Source: Lingula anatina (taxonomy: Eukaryota; Brachiopoda; Lingulata; Lingulida; Lingulidae). From it: a stretch of DNA of 64,000 nt. How positions within the stretch are numbered: position 1 is the stretch's first letter; each line of letters starts with the position of its first letter. The stretch lies in assembly GCF_001039355.2 (NCBI RefSeq), contig NW_019773515.1:124001-188000 (forward strand), in the 5' to 3' direction. Shown here piece by piece: positions 24,274 through 36,400 of this stretch. The notes under the pieces are model-generated. The model was not told the DNA's origin and did not search any database. It saw only the letters and a program-made list of their open reading frames with translations. Position numbers and translations under genes: made by a program.

Positions 24274-27200
24274 CTTTTGTGTAATTGCTTCCATCGATTT
24301 CAAGCTGTATTTCTACAGATCTGTACAATATGAAAAAATCACAAAGTATCATACCATGTTATAATCAATTCCATTGGCCAATGTGTGCCTCCTGGGTTCT
24401 TTCTTCTTGGGAACGGCCCTCTTGTGCATCATGGCATCTTCAAATGTCCTCCCCTGCCCATCCTTGTTCACTAAACAAGAACAAAGATAATTCAACATCA
24501 TAAGGTCTCTAACTTTCCACACCTGAATGTGGCAGCTATAGGCAGTCGGGTCAGTGACTGAAGATGCCTGACAACGTTCACCAATCTGACCCATAGATTG
24601 CTGCCGAGTCGCAGAACCCTTGCTGATGATTTTGAAAAACATACAGCATATGTGGAAATGACGATAATTTGTGTCACCTTTGCTCTTTTTCTTTTGAATA
24701 AAGTCAGCATGAAATAATGCTTACTGGCAAAAACACTGTCACACACACATATAAATATATGTACATATTGTCACTGGCACATTTGTTCTTTCATGTGACC
24801 GAGCAGTAAAGGCGTTTGTGGTATGTCCAGCTGATACTGGTAAATGGTAGCATCTGTCCACATGAGGGGGATACACAGACGTAATCCATACTATTACACA
24901 TTCTGAATGATTAATCCCTTCAATTTTCTAAAATAATTTTAAGTTGAAGAAGAAAAAAATCATGACAAGTCACGTGTTTTTTTTTAATTCAAAGAAGATG
25001 AAACTGTTCACTTTATGAGCATTATTTCGTAAAAAGTAAAAATAAATAAAAAACCGATAAATAAAAAAGTTTCCAGAAGTGAAATACACCGGTGGCACGT
25101 TTACTCCAGTGAGTAGAACCTTCACTGAGGTGACAGTCACATGTCACTCCTTGATGTCCAGTATGTCCAGTGAGCAAGACAACACCCTCCATCCCAGAGA
25201 CCAAACTTTCTTTTTCACATTCAGGCCTACCCAACTACCAGACTCGGCACCGAATGATCCAGAATTCACCGGTAAATCGGACCACACTACCCGTTTTCAA
25301 GGTGTGTATCAGATCGCATTACACAGACGCGACACCGCTCTTGCCTAGTACGCGATGTGATAGTGACGATTCACAGCGGGGTTGAAAAGCATTGCATCAC
25401 CAGTCAAAATTTGTTCAGGGTATGATACTGTGTAATGCGATCTGATATACACCTTGAAAACGGGTAGTGTGGTCTGATCTACCGGTGAATTCTGGATCAT
25501 TCGGTGCCGAGTCTGGTAGTTGGGTAGGCCTGACATTTATCTTTTTCATTTTGTCCGATTGGTTATAATATAATCTATCCATTAATCAATTTTGAAAATT
25601 TTTCTATTCTCCTGACTGTAACTTGATCTATTCCATAGTTAATTTGTTTTATTCATTTTTGCTGGAAATAAGATTGTCTCTGCTATGTGTGAAATAGTAA
25701 ATGAATGATAACTAGCATGTCACACGTTTCACATTTTAAGTCTGCCCACCTGTCTGTACACTTTTCTTTGTTAATTTTTTATCTTTTGTGTGTGCATGCA
25801 AGTGTGTGTGTAATGATGAGATGTTCCTGTATTATATGTCACAAACTTAACAAATAAAGTGTTGGTAATTTGGTACGTCAAAACTTCTTATTTTTCCAGA
25901 AATTGCTCTCTCATTCATCACCCGCCCAGTGCTATCAGTATGTCAGCTTATTTTAAATAGTTTTTAACAATTATAAGAAGTTTACCCCCATATAAAAAGT
26001 TAGGATGATAATATCTACATATCCTTCATTTTTCTTTACTAAATAGTACTGTAGTATTTTGCTCAATTTGTGTGGAGGCTAGATCAGTCAAGCCAAGCAA
26101 CCCAACTTCTGACTATACAATTCAACAGTCTATCTTTCTAGTGGACTTTATAAGCCCCAGTCGATGGTCTTTTCACACAATTGATAAGCTAAGTGTCCAG
26201 ACAACACATAAACAACAGGTAGTCCAGTAATTGGCAGGTATGCCGAATTCACCTATCTGGGATTGATCATTGACCCTTGACCCCTGTTGATCGCTAAGGT
26301 CACTGAGTTGGCATTCAGAAAATACACTGTCAAATAGAGTGCAGTGCCTATTACACTTTCCTGACTCAAACACAATTTATTCTTGGCTATTCTTTTTCAA
26401 TAAAATGAAGTTGTTAACTATATCTAAAACAAACTTTAAAAATGTCTTTAGAGCTGAAAATTTGTACGATAAAAACTGAAAACAATTTTGAAAAAACAAA
26501 AATACTTTTCTGAGGACAGACAGATTTCACAACTGCTACATGAATTTTGTCTAGTAACACTATTCTTTATCAAAACAATAATTTAGAATAATGAAACATT
26601 TCAAATTGGTGTACCATAGTTTTTATAACTATATCTCATGCACCCATGAGAGTACTATTACTAGTACTGTACTTGGTTCTCAAAAGTTATTGAAGCCACC
26701 CCTCTCCCTCTTCCTTTAAAAAGATATCAATCTTAATAGTAGTGCAAACCAAAATGACAATCCAAGGTGGAAGAGGCGGAATCTTTTGATTTGTCTGCTG
26801 TGTAAGAAATGGCTTGTGCTCAGTCACCAAGGGTCAGTGGGCCTTACCCCTCCGTAAACAACAGACAACAGGTCCAAGGCATCTTTATGGGACATTTGTT
26901 TGGGGAACATCAGTAAGCGAACTGAATTCAACCCAAGTTAAGTCACAAAAGCCTATAAAGATTTTGCCCAGTGCTACATTAATTTTAATTTAATTTTTAA
27001 TTTAATTTTAATATGTATTTTGGTTTTATAAATGAAAATGGAAGTGAAAGGCAATTTCGCAAATTAGCACAAAGAATGGAAATTATTAAATATGGCTTTA
27101 AGGCCGAGTTTACTGCAATAAGGAAATGAAATTCATACTAGTTAGCAATTCCCATTTCTGTCCATCCTAAATAGTTGTCTATGCTGAAAGTTAGAATTGC

Positions 27201-30200
27201 AATTTTATGAAAAAATTTATACCAATTAGAATAGAATACCTTGCTTATAAACATTTACAAAACAATACCACTGAAAGCATATCTTCCTTCACAGACATAT
27301 ATATATATTATATTCAATAACATACTGGAAGGCTTCCCACCTTGAAGTAAATCTTAAAAAGCAAAATGGTATTCAAATCATTTTCTTACAGGTGACTTTC
27401 AAACCAGGTTTAGTAGACCTGGTATTGGATGCAACCATTGTTTAATACCATGACAGGTAAAAAATATGGCATTATACCTGACAGCAGGGGCATGTAGGCG
27501 TGCAGATAGGGACGGATTTAGACCAAAAATAGGCTAAGACATCAAAGAAAAATAACCAGAATTAAGCCAATCTGAAGTGCAATATTTAGACTTAAAAAAA
27601 GATATCCCAATATTTTGCAGAGATATATTTCAGACAGTGCTCACCTAACATTAAAAACAATGGTCAGTTATATAATATGGTCATCTGAAGAAGAGTCTGA
27701 GACACTTTCATTGCAAGCTAGGCATTATCCAAACAGTTCTACATCTGTGTGTGAGTCAGAAGTTTTGAATTTATGTTAAAAGTGGAACCTGGTGTGCATG
27801 GAATTTTTTAACACTACCTTTGGGATACTAGTATGTACAACAGTATCTAATGTATATAATATAACACAGCATTCTCTCTACATATCTAATAACATTTTTC
27901 TGTATAACTAGATAACTCAATTAAGGACTTATAACCTCAGACAAAAGATGCCATTTACAACCTAACTGGAAAAAGTCACACACACCCAGCAGATAATTAT
28001 GAAAACCTTTAAATCTTATCAAAATCCGATCACAGATGTTGTGGGTCAGTCTAAGTTTCTTGGGCATAAAAATTTAAATAAACCTTTATGGTATAATCTT
28101 CAGTGAAAAAACTATTATTCTTCCTCACAGATATACCAATTATCTCTTTTTTCTTTTTTGTTCTTCGATCAAGATTTGTATCCTAAATGTTGATATTAAT
28201 GAGTTAAATGGCTACATGTACTTGGTGATCTCAATCATTTAGATTTATTAGAAATATGTAGGTTTATAAATTATTAATCATAATATCAAGGAGAACACTA
28301 ATATTTTGATTCTGTTTAAGTACATAGGACTGCTCAGACAGAATTAGTTAGGACAGAAAATCAGCCCAACTTGAGTTGTCAGAGTACCAGATTAAAGACA
28401 GATCCAGTCTTTTATCAGTAACGTTGTCTTATATCTAATGACATTACTAATGGGTAAATATTTTCTTTCATCTTTAACAGAGTCCTTAAATCAGTATAAC
28501 AAGTGTAATTAGAGACACTTATTGCAGGTCAAACACAGTCCTTGCCTGACTGTGGCTTCAATTAGTGGAAGATGATAAAGGCAGCACACATGCAAACATT
28601 TTACTCCAAGTCAGTACAAAGATTTTACTCTAAGCCATTCACGGTGACTCAGGCCCTGTACCTGGATCACCTCTATTCTTAACAAATAAGGCAGTAATTT
28701 GTATACACAATTCACATTGTGTAAAAAAATAAAACACATCAAGGGCCACATAAAAGTACTAGTATTGTTGTAACAGGACCATGCAGACATAAATTTAAAT
28801 GTCAATTTCACATGTTCATTTCAGGAGAAAAGAATGTCGATTTCATATGAAAGCAAGCCAATCAAGTCCCATAATGGCTGTATTTGTATAGCTGTATGGT
28901 GTTTGGTTTCATTTCAAAAATGCTAAATTTCCCTCCCTTTTTGTCATTGAAATGAAAGCTTACATGTCCATGAAATTATAGAGCAAAAGTTGAGGTATCA
29001 GTTTCTACAGAGTTTGTTTGCTCAATAGACTGCGTGTAATCAGCCGAAGATCTAAAACTTGCCTTTGAAGGGTCTTGTTACTGAAAACAACATGGTCAGA
29101 CAGACCTGTAGTCAGACATTTCAAATTGGAGTTCTTTTTCTAAAAAAAAAAAAAAAAAGTGGTACTTTTTACCCCATTAGTTGAATGAACATAGAAACTG
29201 GATCATATTTTGAAGAGTGTATCTTTTCATGCCCAAAAGGGCACACACACACTCCTTACTGGCCTGTCAGATTTATGAGTCTGGTCCAGCAAGTGTCCAG
29301 CCATTACAAGCAGCTGTTACAGGACAGTGGGTGACACTTCACCACTTCCAACAGTTTTTGCTAGCTAGTAGACATTTATCCAACCTTGTCATCTTGTGCT
29401 TTTATTTGTCTGTCTCCTCCAATGCAAGGAAGTTTTTTCTTTCTGCACTTCTATTCTTAAATTAATGACTAATTACTAGTAAAAGAAACTAGGGGCTGTT
29501 GCTTTAATAAAAAGTCTTTGTTTTAAAAAAGGATAAGATAATGTCCTTTTCTTTACCAAAAAGAATAAAAGTAACCCCAACAAATACCAGATTTTTGACC
29601 CTTCATCCAACTTTCTCTTTTACCCCCAGGTTGTCCTCACAGACCATATTCAAGTATTGAACTTCATTGATCAAGTCTAGGGGTCCAACTGCAGTATTGA
29701 TCTAATCCTGTATAGTTCTTTAACAAAGTGCCATAGAACAATCTCCCTGCTGAAATAACACCACATTAATCAGCCATGGTGGCTAATTATGAGGGGACCA
29801 GATGATAGTGGAACAGTCTTTGCACAACTGCCCTTATAATAAATGTAAAAAGTGAAACGACTTTTATGTCATCCTGTGATTGTTTAGCATACTTAAAATT
29901 TAGCCAAAGGCTGAATATTTGCTTATTTAGCTCAGAAAAATATAACATATTTCACATATTTTCACCACCTCTGTCAAAAAATTTGTTCAGTACTACTTCT
30001 TTAGGCTGAAAGCTGAGTGTGTCACATAATATCATCCATTAGAATTATATGCCTTCATGGGTGTAGCATTTTTGTACATAAACTTCAGTCACACTATTTA
30101 ATTTAACAATAAAGATTTTATAGCACAGTTTTTCAAGTGTTGCACTAAACTGACTAAAAAAAGTAAAATACAAAATAAGAATAATATAAGGGTTATTATA

Positions 30201-31850
30201 TACATGGGCAGACTCAGAAATATACTGAGTGAGTATACTGATACTGATGATAACCTGTAGTAATATGACTTTACATTAAAAATTTTATAAGGTAAAAAAA
30301 ATCATACAATAATAATTTTTTGAATACCATAAACATCACATTATTTTGGATAGGGGAGTGGGTGAGGGTTATACTTTTAAGTCAGATATATGCCAAGGAA
30401 AGAAAAAGATGATCCACTTTACTTCATGTGCCGGTTTTTATGATTGTTAAATTTGAAAACAACTATTGTGGCAGTATTTCACAGAAGCTTATTCTAGCTT
30501 CTTTACAAATGAACAGCTTGAGGTACGGAAGTCATTTTGACTTTTATAGCTTTATTTCTTATGTTCCCATGATTGATGAGTCTTTCTAAAGTATAACTGA
30601 AGCAATTTTCATGTTTGAAGATTCCAGCCGTTACCAATCTTTCCACAGACACAACTTCTAATGATATAATGAGGCACAGTTTGTTTTACAACTACAATTA
30701 AAATCATACAGCACTGGCTCTGATTAAATAAGCATGTAGAATTTTTTAAAAGTTATTTTGCTTTTTTTTTAATTTCTATTTTTAAAGTGACGATGGGACT
30801 GTTATTTACGTGATCTCACTGTAAATTTTAATGAGTTAATATACAACACAAATCTATACTTATTTCAACTGCAACATTGTGTTTACAAGTAATTGCTTAG
30901 CTGTCAAGTGTACCAAAACAAATGTTTAAAATACATTAAAAACATGATTTACAATGTATATTACACTGTTATTATTGTAAACAATTATTTCCACCTAGCT
31001 TCCATAACTTCAAAGAAAACTTTTATTATTCCAGAGCTGAGTGGAGTGGTAGTTTTATAAGTATTAAAAGTCTCTTGCACAGCTGTTTCTCACCTGTTGC
31101 AGCCCCTGGCACAGCCCCCCTGCTCTCAGGTAAATTACTGGTGCTTACTGGCCGGTTACCCTGAAACTCCGACTGTACAACTGACGTTCCACCCATCTTA
31201 TCTCTCTGCCAGCTTTTCAAAGTGGCCACAATACCAGTCTTATCCTTGGGTAATGCAGGGTTGTGGTGGAAACGGTTCTGCTCGGGGATTTGGTTGTGAG
31301 ACTGCACGAACCATTCGTTCCTTGGTCCCAGGGGCGCCGAGGTGGGTTCATCCATGTCCGAGTTGCTCCCCTTCCCGGGGTCTGCCAGATGAGGCATACT
31401 CAGGGCACGTTGTTGCATGGCATTGTTTATGGGTCGGACGGTAGCAGTTCTTTCGTTCTGTGAGGCAGTGTGAGATTTCTGACCTCCGAATATCTGTCTC
31501 TGGCCCGTGAGACCATTGCTCCTATTTGTGCTGGGTCCATTTATTTGGGATTTCAGTGGACCCTGGTTTTCTTTATCCTTATGGTCACCTCTGTTTCGCA
31601 AGAGGGCAATCTTGAGTCCAGCCACAAAGCGTTCAAAGGTGAGCAGGCCGTTAGGAGGTGTTACCTTGCGTAGTGCTTCAATTACTCCCCGCGGCAGCTC
31701 TTTGATGCCGTCTTCTTTCCACCGAGTTTCTATCTCACCAAGTCGAACTAAACCGGTTTTATCGTCGTCTAAAATATCGAATAAAGTTCTCAGCGAAGCA
31801 ATGAACTGCTTAGGAAGACCATCTAAAGTAGATTTTGGCTGGTGATCCAT
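21043..31850 (-). CDS. SAPCD2: suppressor APC domain-containing protein 2 (SAPCD2)
   Basis: Six coding exons, in transcript order: 31850-31094, 24470-24355, 23008-22862, 22054-21953, 21664-21542, 21171-21043. All have GT-AG ends and compatible phases (1,0,0,0,0), giving 457 aa against 394 in human. The start is the ATG in AACATGGATC; the frame stays open 15 codons upstream but only to a GTG. Residues about 10-85 form the EF-hand-like N-terminal domain (LFDILDDDKTGLVRLGEIE). A long Ser/Asn/Pro-rich linker follows. Residues about 253-295 carry the conserved basic RRHTLANGIDYNM block, and about 296-457 form a coiled coil (KQLEQERDVLLQGLEAVDKA; QLEREKASLIRELFEARSKG). The vertebrate protein controls spindle orientation and planar division by opposing the NuMA-LGN machinery at the cortex. 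The C-terminus ends DTTFM, a possible class I PDZ ligand. It is divergently paired with CIZ1. Confidence 0.92.
22190..22368. repeat. possible small TIR element in SAPCD2 intron
   Basis: TCTGGTGTAGCCC at the left and GGCTACACCAGA at the right are inverted copies about 155 bases apart, with no coding between them. Only one copy is seen in this window, so the call is tentative. Confidence 0.35.
24228..24271. repeat. (GA)n microsatellite in SAPCD2 intron
   Basis: About 21 GA dinucleotides lie some 85 bases downstream, in the gene's direction, of SAPCD2 exon 2. Confidence 0.95.
25221..25532. mobile_element. inverted-repeat element with ~105-bp arms in SAPCD2 intron 1
   Basis: The left arm 25221-25325 begins TCAGGCCTACCCAACTACCA. 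The right arm 25429-25532 ends TGGTAGTTGGGTAGGCCTGA. They match with few differences (AATCGGACC against GATCAGACC, for example). The unique centre of about 100 bases contains CGCGATGTGATAGTGACG. A short CAT word flanks both sides. The arms match well enough to create mirrored reading frames on opposite strands. It is non-coding. Confidence 0.88.
25533..31093. other. large first coding intron of SAPCD2
   Basis: AT-rich sequence without recognisable coding exons. Minor features are a TTTAATTTTAATTT-type repeat near 26975-27012, a TATATA stretch near 27297-27310, and a poly(A) run at about 29139-29157. I saw no additional exon with compatible phase, and the flanking exons join cleanly without one. 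Confidence 0.5.
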
Positions 31851-32876
31851 GTTGCAGTTCAGGTTTAGACGTTTTTCAACCCCACAAAACGTCACCCGTC
31901 CTACTACTACTACTCCATGACATGCACACCTTTTGAAAGTTTACGGTTTCTATCTAGTCTCTAAACTAGGTCAAACATCAATTACATTTCAGTGTAATTT
32001 TCGTAATCAATATCTTATACTAAAATTAAAACTTGTTTTTTGTCGAACTGTTTTCCGACCAGAAGCATATTTTTCATAATTCATTACTAATTTCTGAAAA
32101 ATATAAATTTGTTAATCTCGACGCACCTGTTGACCGCCATTCCAGTGGCCATATTGGATTAGCGGTGAGTCCACTTGACACAATTTTTTGGGTTCAAGCT
32201 TGCATTGATTTAGTAGTTGCAACTTAAAGGCAAACGTGCTTGCGTAAGTTTAAAAGTAAAATTAATTGCAAGACATAGAAATGTTTGTTTTGCTGAGCGT
32301 TTCAGCCAGTTATGCTTTCGTGAAATTGGAAATGCAGACACGTGTAACCAAGCTTTGCGACTTGCAAGGTCGTTGTCCTGTGTCAGATTTTAATATCTTG
32401 TCTCAAGACGGCTGTATTTTTGTCAACCAGCAATATCACACACTTTTAAGGTGGTATGACTGAGAGGTCTTTTGGTTTATTGTAACTGGGTGCCACAAAA
32501 TCTTATCTTGTTTTGTGTGAAACTGGGACATCCTAAACTCGTTGGAAATCACAAAGATTTATTCGTCATTAAAATGATTCATGGTGCCAGCACAGAATAT
32601 ATTCGACCTTGTATGTTGGATTACTGAGTATAAATTACACCAAATGAGGCTTAAAGTCATATAAGATAAGATTTACAGCAATGAAAAGGGATCTTGAACC
32701 AGCTTAGACTGTGTTTTGGCTCTGTGTCTGTATAATGAGTTCTAGAAGGAAATGGAGGGGGGGGGGGGCGTAGTCTTGTTGCTTGACAAAACAATATCAA
32801 CAATATCTATATTTTGTGTGAATTTGCCATCTACAGTTGTGCCTCCATGTTAGTAATATTTTTGAGCACTTATGAT

Positions 32877-32951
32877 GGAAAGGAACACAGCCTGTTTTAA
32901 TTACAGTGATATGCTGGAAAGGGACACAGCTTGTTTTAATTACAGTGGTAC
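32877..32951. repeat. tandem duplication, 39-bp period
   Basis: Two adjacent units read GGAAAGGAACACAGCCTG / GGAAAGGGACACAGCTTG, each followed by TTTTAATTACAGTG. Each unit contains ATTACAG, a splice-acceptor-like word. Confidence 0.85.
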
Positions 32952-33164
32952 TAACAGATGATTATTTGTTTGGTTTGTACTATAAGATATCCAAATGACT
33001 GGCCTACACATCTCATTCTTACAGACTTCTTTCATTGCTCCCACAGGATTACTAGTACATCTTCCATGTCTGCTCAACATAGTTGTCTTTTTTGTCACTT
33101 ATTTTGACCAGTTTCAGGAAAGACATCCAGGACAGTAAAAAATGATTACAATTTATTTGAATCC

Positions 33165-33314
33165 AGGGCCCCGTAACTCGAAAGCATCACGTATTGCAAC
33201 CGAGCGCTCGTCTCGATTCCATAACTCGCCCATACTCGTCCCATATAATATTGTAGCCTCTATGTGATATCGCTATTTGCAATACACAATGCTTTTGAGT
33301 TACGGGGGCCAGGT
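33165..33314. mobile_element. MITE with GGGCCCCGTAACTC termini upstream of CIZ1
   Basis: The left end CAGGGCCCCGTAACTCGAAA continues AGCATCACGTATTGCAA. The right end TTGCAATACACAATGCTTTT continues GAGTTACGGGGGCCAG. These ~35-bp imperfect TIRs enclose about 75 bp. The element lies about 110 bp before the first coding exon of CIZ1. It is non-coding. Confidence 0.8.
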
Positions 33315-33434
33315 CTTTTATTGTTTTAAACTTTTTTTCCACATTTCTTTGCTTTATCTTTGCCAAGTGCAAAATCAGTTGGTTTTTTTTTTTTTAATTT
33401 TAATATTCATCATTTTATTTCAGGCAGTAACGCC

Positions 33435-36400
33435 ATGTTCAGAGGCCAAGGAATACTGGGAAATGCTCCCAGCGGAGACTCCTATGAATACGGACATAAT
33501 AACACAGCCCAGACCTTTGACTATGGCCACAAAAGCTCCAGGAATCAGATGGGGCAAGGCATGATGGGACAGGGGATGTCCCAGATGGGGATGTCTGGAA
33601 TGGGCATGTCCCAGGGGAGGATGGGACAGCAAGGCATGATGGGAGGAGGGCAGGGATTCAATCGCAGAATGCAGCAGGAAGTTGGGAGCAGAATGGGAAT
33701 GCAAGGTCATGGGGGCGGCGTGGGAATGAGCCGCTTTAACCAAGAGAGTCAACTCAGCCCAGACAACAGCGCTAGGTTTGGTGAAGGTGGAATGGGTCAG
33801 TTGGGAGGCGCTAACAGGATGGGGGATGATGTGTCCAGACAGCTGGCGGCAGTGGCCAATTTGATCAAAGGTGCTACCAACAATAGGATGGCTGCAGAGC
33901 AAGGAATGCAAGGCCAAGGCATGGGTGGTTTTGGCAACCAGGGTGGAGGCATGGGACGGATAGGAGGCATGGGGCAGAGAGGTAGGTACAAGGGTCTTGG
34001 ATGAAAATGTTGAGTACAAGGGTCATAGATTAAAATGTTGAAACTCGATATGTAGTGTATTTTAGGATTTAAAATATACTTCTGAAAAAGTGGACGTATA
34101 AACTTAAAGTAACTCAAAAGTTAATAATTCTAGCTTCTACCAAGATAACTTGTTCAAACTGGAATCTAATTCGAAAAGATATTGGGCACAATAAAATAAG
34201 AAGGATTTTCTACAATCATCTGTACTTGCTCTGGTATATTTGTTAGCCCATTGTAGTGGGAAATGATAAGATGTAATTATTGAAAGCAAAATAAATTTCG
34301 ATTTATTTTTGGTCATTATTTTCTGTGCTAGCTCATGCTATAAGGTTCCATTAAGTGTAACTTTTTCAAGATCTCATATTTAAAGGGATTATAACTCTTC
34401 GTTTCGGCCAAAAAAATGAATTTTCCTGGAGTAAACAATTTTCCCATACTTACCAATGGTTAATGAATCCATTTTTACATTCAAAGTTAGTCCCTGTTTT
34501 TTTTCTAAAAAGTTTGGTTTTTTGTTAAAATCTCTTAAGAGATTTTAACAGAGTATAGCCATCAATGGAGGTCACGTGGTCTAAAGACAAGCTCAGATAT
34601 CAGAAAAAATAGCTATAACTGCAGTTTTTGTGGTAAAACAGAATATATTATATTTCTATGAGTTATTCACAATGTTTTTATTGTGAAATATAGATCTCAT
34701 ACGAAGAGTTATTATCCCTTTAAGGGCAGTGACACAGACTGCTTGTAATGCCAGAAGACCTGCAAGATATTTGTTATTACAGGTCTTCTGGTCTGGCAAG
34801 GTTTATATGAAAAAACAAAATTTTACTTGATAAATCACATGTTAACATGGACTAATAGAAATTAAAAGACTTATGTTGGACCAGCACAGAATTGGAATGA
34901 CCTGACTGTAGATTTCTTGTAGTGCAGATCTTCCGATCTTTCCCTATCTCCATAATATTCTTTGTGTCTGGTGACCAAGGTAGAAAATTCCCCACATTTT
35001 TATCAGTGGTCTAAAATGACCCTGAGATTCAGAAGATAGTGATGATGATGTTTCCTCTGTAGGTAACCAGGCCAACAACATTCCGTCTTTGCTAAGTTTG
35101 GACCAGACTAGACCTGCCGGCATGGGTGGGGGGATGAGGGGGAACATTGGGGGTGGCGGTAACAGTGGTCTGCTGGGAAATGCCCCCTTGCGACCACCCC
35201 CTATGCCAGTGAGAAGTTTGCTGCCTTCCCCGTCAGATCCTAAAAGGCGACGTATGGACACTGGGGTGAGTATTAGTGCGGAATTCAACCAACATTTTAT
35301 CCTCGAACATGTACTGTTCAATGTTAATAGAAATTTAGCTGTTAATTTTGCATTAAGAGGCCTTATTTTACCAGTATGTTAAGAAATAAGTATGTTCCTG
35401 ACATTTTTAATACTAAACACATGCATCAGCTCTTGAAGTCAATGGATGTTGATTCTTTAAAATGCTCATACTTCTTTTTTTATCTCACTAAAATATGATA
35501 TAAATTCAATCTCCAAATTGTTTTTCTTTAATTGTTCACTTCTTTTTTTTACGGAGAATTAATCCCTTGACACCGGTTTCTAAACACCCTTTTTCCTAAG
35601 AGGTTGGTATTTACTTGTTAGATAATTGATTTTCCTTAGGAAGTGGGAAATTTCACATCCAGTCATCCAGTTTTGTACCTTTTTCTTGATCGTCTAGAGG
35701 TTTATGAAAGACTTACTAGCCACCATGTAAGGTGGAAGATATACAACTTGGATGCCTTGCCCAGTAAATACATTCGTAAATCCCTCTGTAAGCTCATGGG
35801 CAATTGAAGAAATACTAGCTTTCACCAACTAAGGGCCGTTTTAGAATTGCCAAATCTGTTTATCCTGCATTCCTTCATTTCGAGAAAAAAATAATCAGCC
35901 ACTGCCCTTATTTTTCAAATCTTTACCCTGATGTTGTGTGTGCTCTTTTGTATGAATTGCATGCTCTCTTGAATTACAGGTTTTTATATTTTAAACACTT
36001 ATTATTTTTTACATTTGTCCAAGTCTGATGGTTTTCAATAAGCAGTATTTTTACAACCACCTGGTGTTTATTTTCCTTCTTGATGAAGAAGTTTTCAGGA
36101 TTTCAGGTTTGTTACCCCCCCCCCCCTCCCCAAAACAAACCCTGGATTCTTTTCCCCTTCCCAAACCCCTGTAAGACCATTCTGAGCATGCAAAAACAGT
36201 GTTGAGGAGATCAGTTACATTATATTAAGATGAGATAATTTTTTGACAAACTTCTTACTGCCTTTAATTTGAACACCAAAGACATAGCCAGTTAAGTGTT
36301 TTCAGACTTGCCTAACTCATAATGAAGATGAAACAATTTCTACTTGCTCCAAAGATTCCCTTTGTCTTTTCTCCTTCCCACTCTGCGCCCACCCCCCACC

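Larger units (their letters stand above)
31851..33423. promoter_or_regulatory. divergent SAPCD2/CIZ1 intergenic region and 5' UTRs
   Basis: The start codons of SAPCD2 (minus) and CIZ1 (plus) are 1.58 kb apart and point away from each other, so this region must hold both promoters or one bidirectional promoter. No TATA box stands out. A plus-strand AGCG|GTGAGTCC donor near 32165, preceded by GGCCATATTGGATT, could end a non-coding first exon of CIZ1, whose coding exon begins with a TTATTTCAG acceptor at 33423. A 39-bp tandem duplication and a MITE lie within. Confidence 0.55.

Noticed and set aside
24498-24746. Minus-strand frame before SAPCD2 exon 2
   Set aside because: It lies in the intron, crosses the acceptor without matching phase, and shows no conserved sequence.
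31851-31895. Longer SAPCD2 start at 31895
   Set aside because: The upstream start codon is GTG and the context of the ATG at 31850 (AACATGG) is better.
33360-33434. Upstream in-frame extension of CIZ1 (MPSAKSVGFFFF...)
   Set aside because: It runs through a poly(T) tract and the TTATTTCAG acceptor, so it is intron; the ATG at 33435 was chosen.
33420-34019. Long minus-strand open frame (199 aa) opposite CIZ1 exon 1
   Set aside because: It is the shadow of the Met/Gly/Gln-rich plus-strand exon; low-complexity codons keep the opposite strand open. The plus-strand frame has splice sites and joins the zinc-finger exons in phase.
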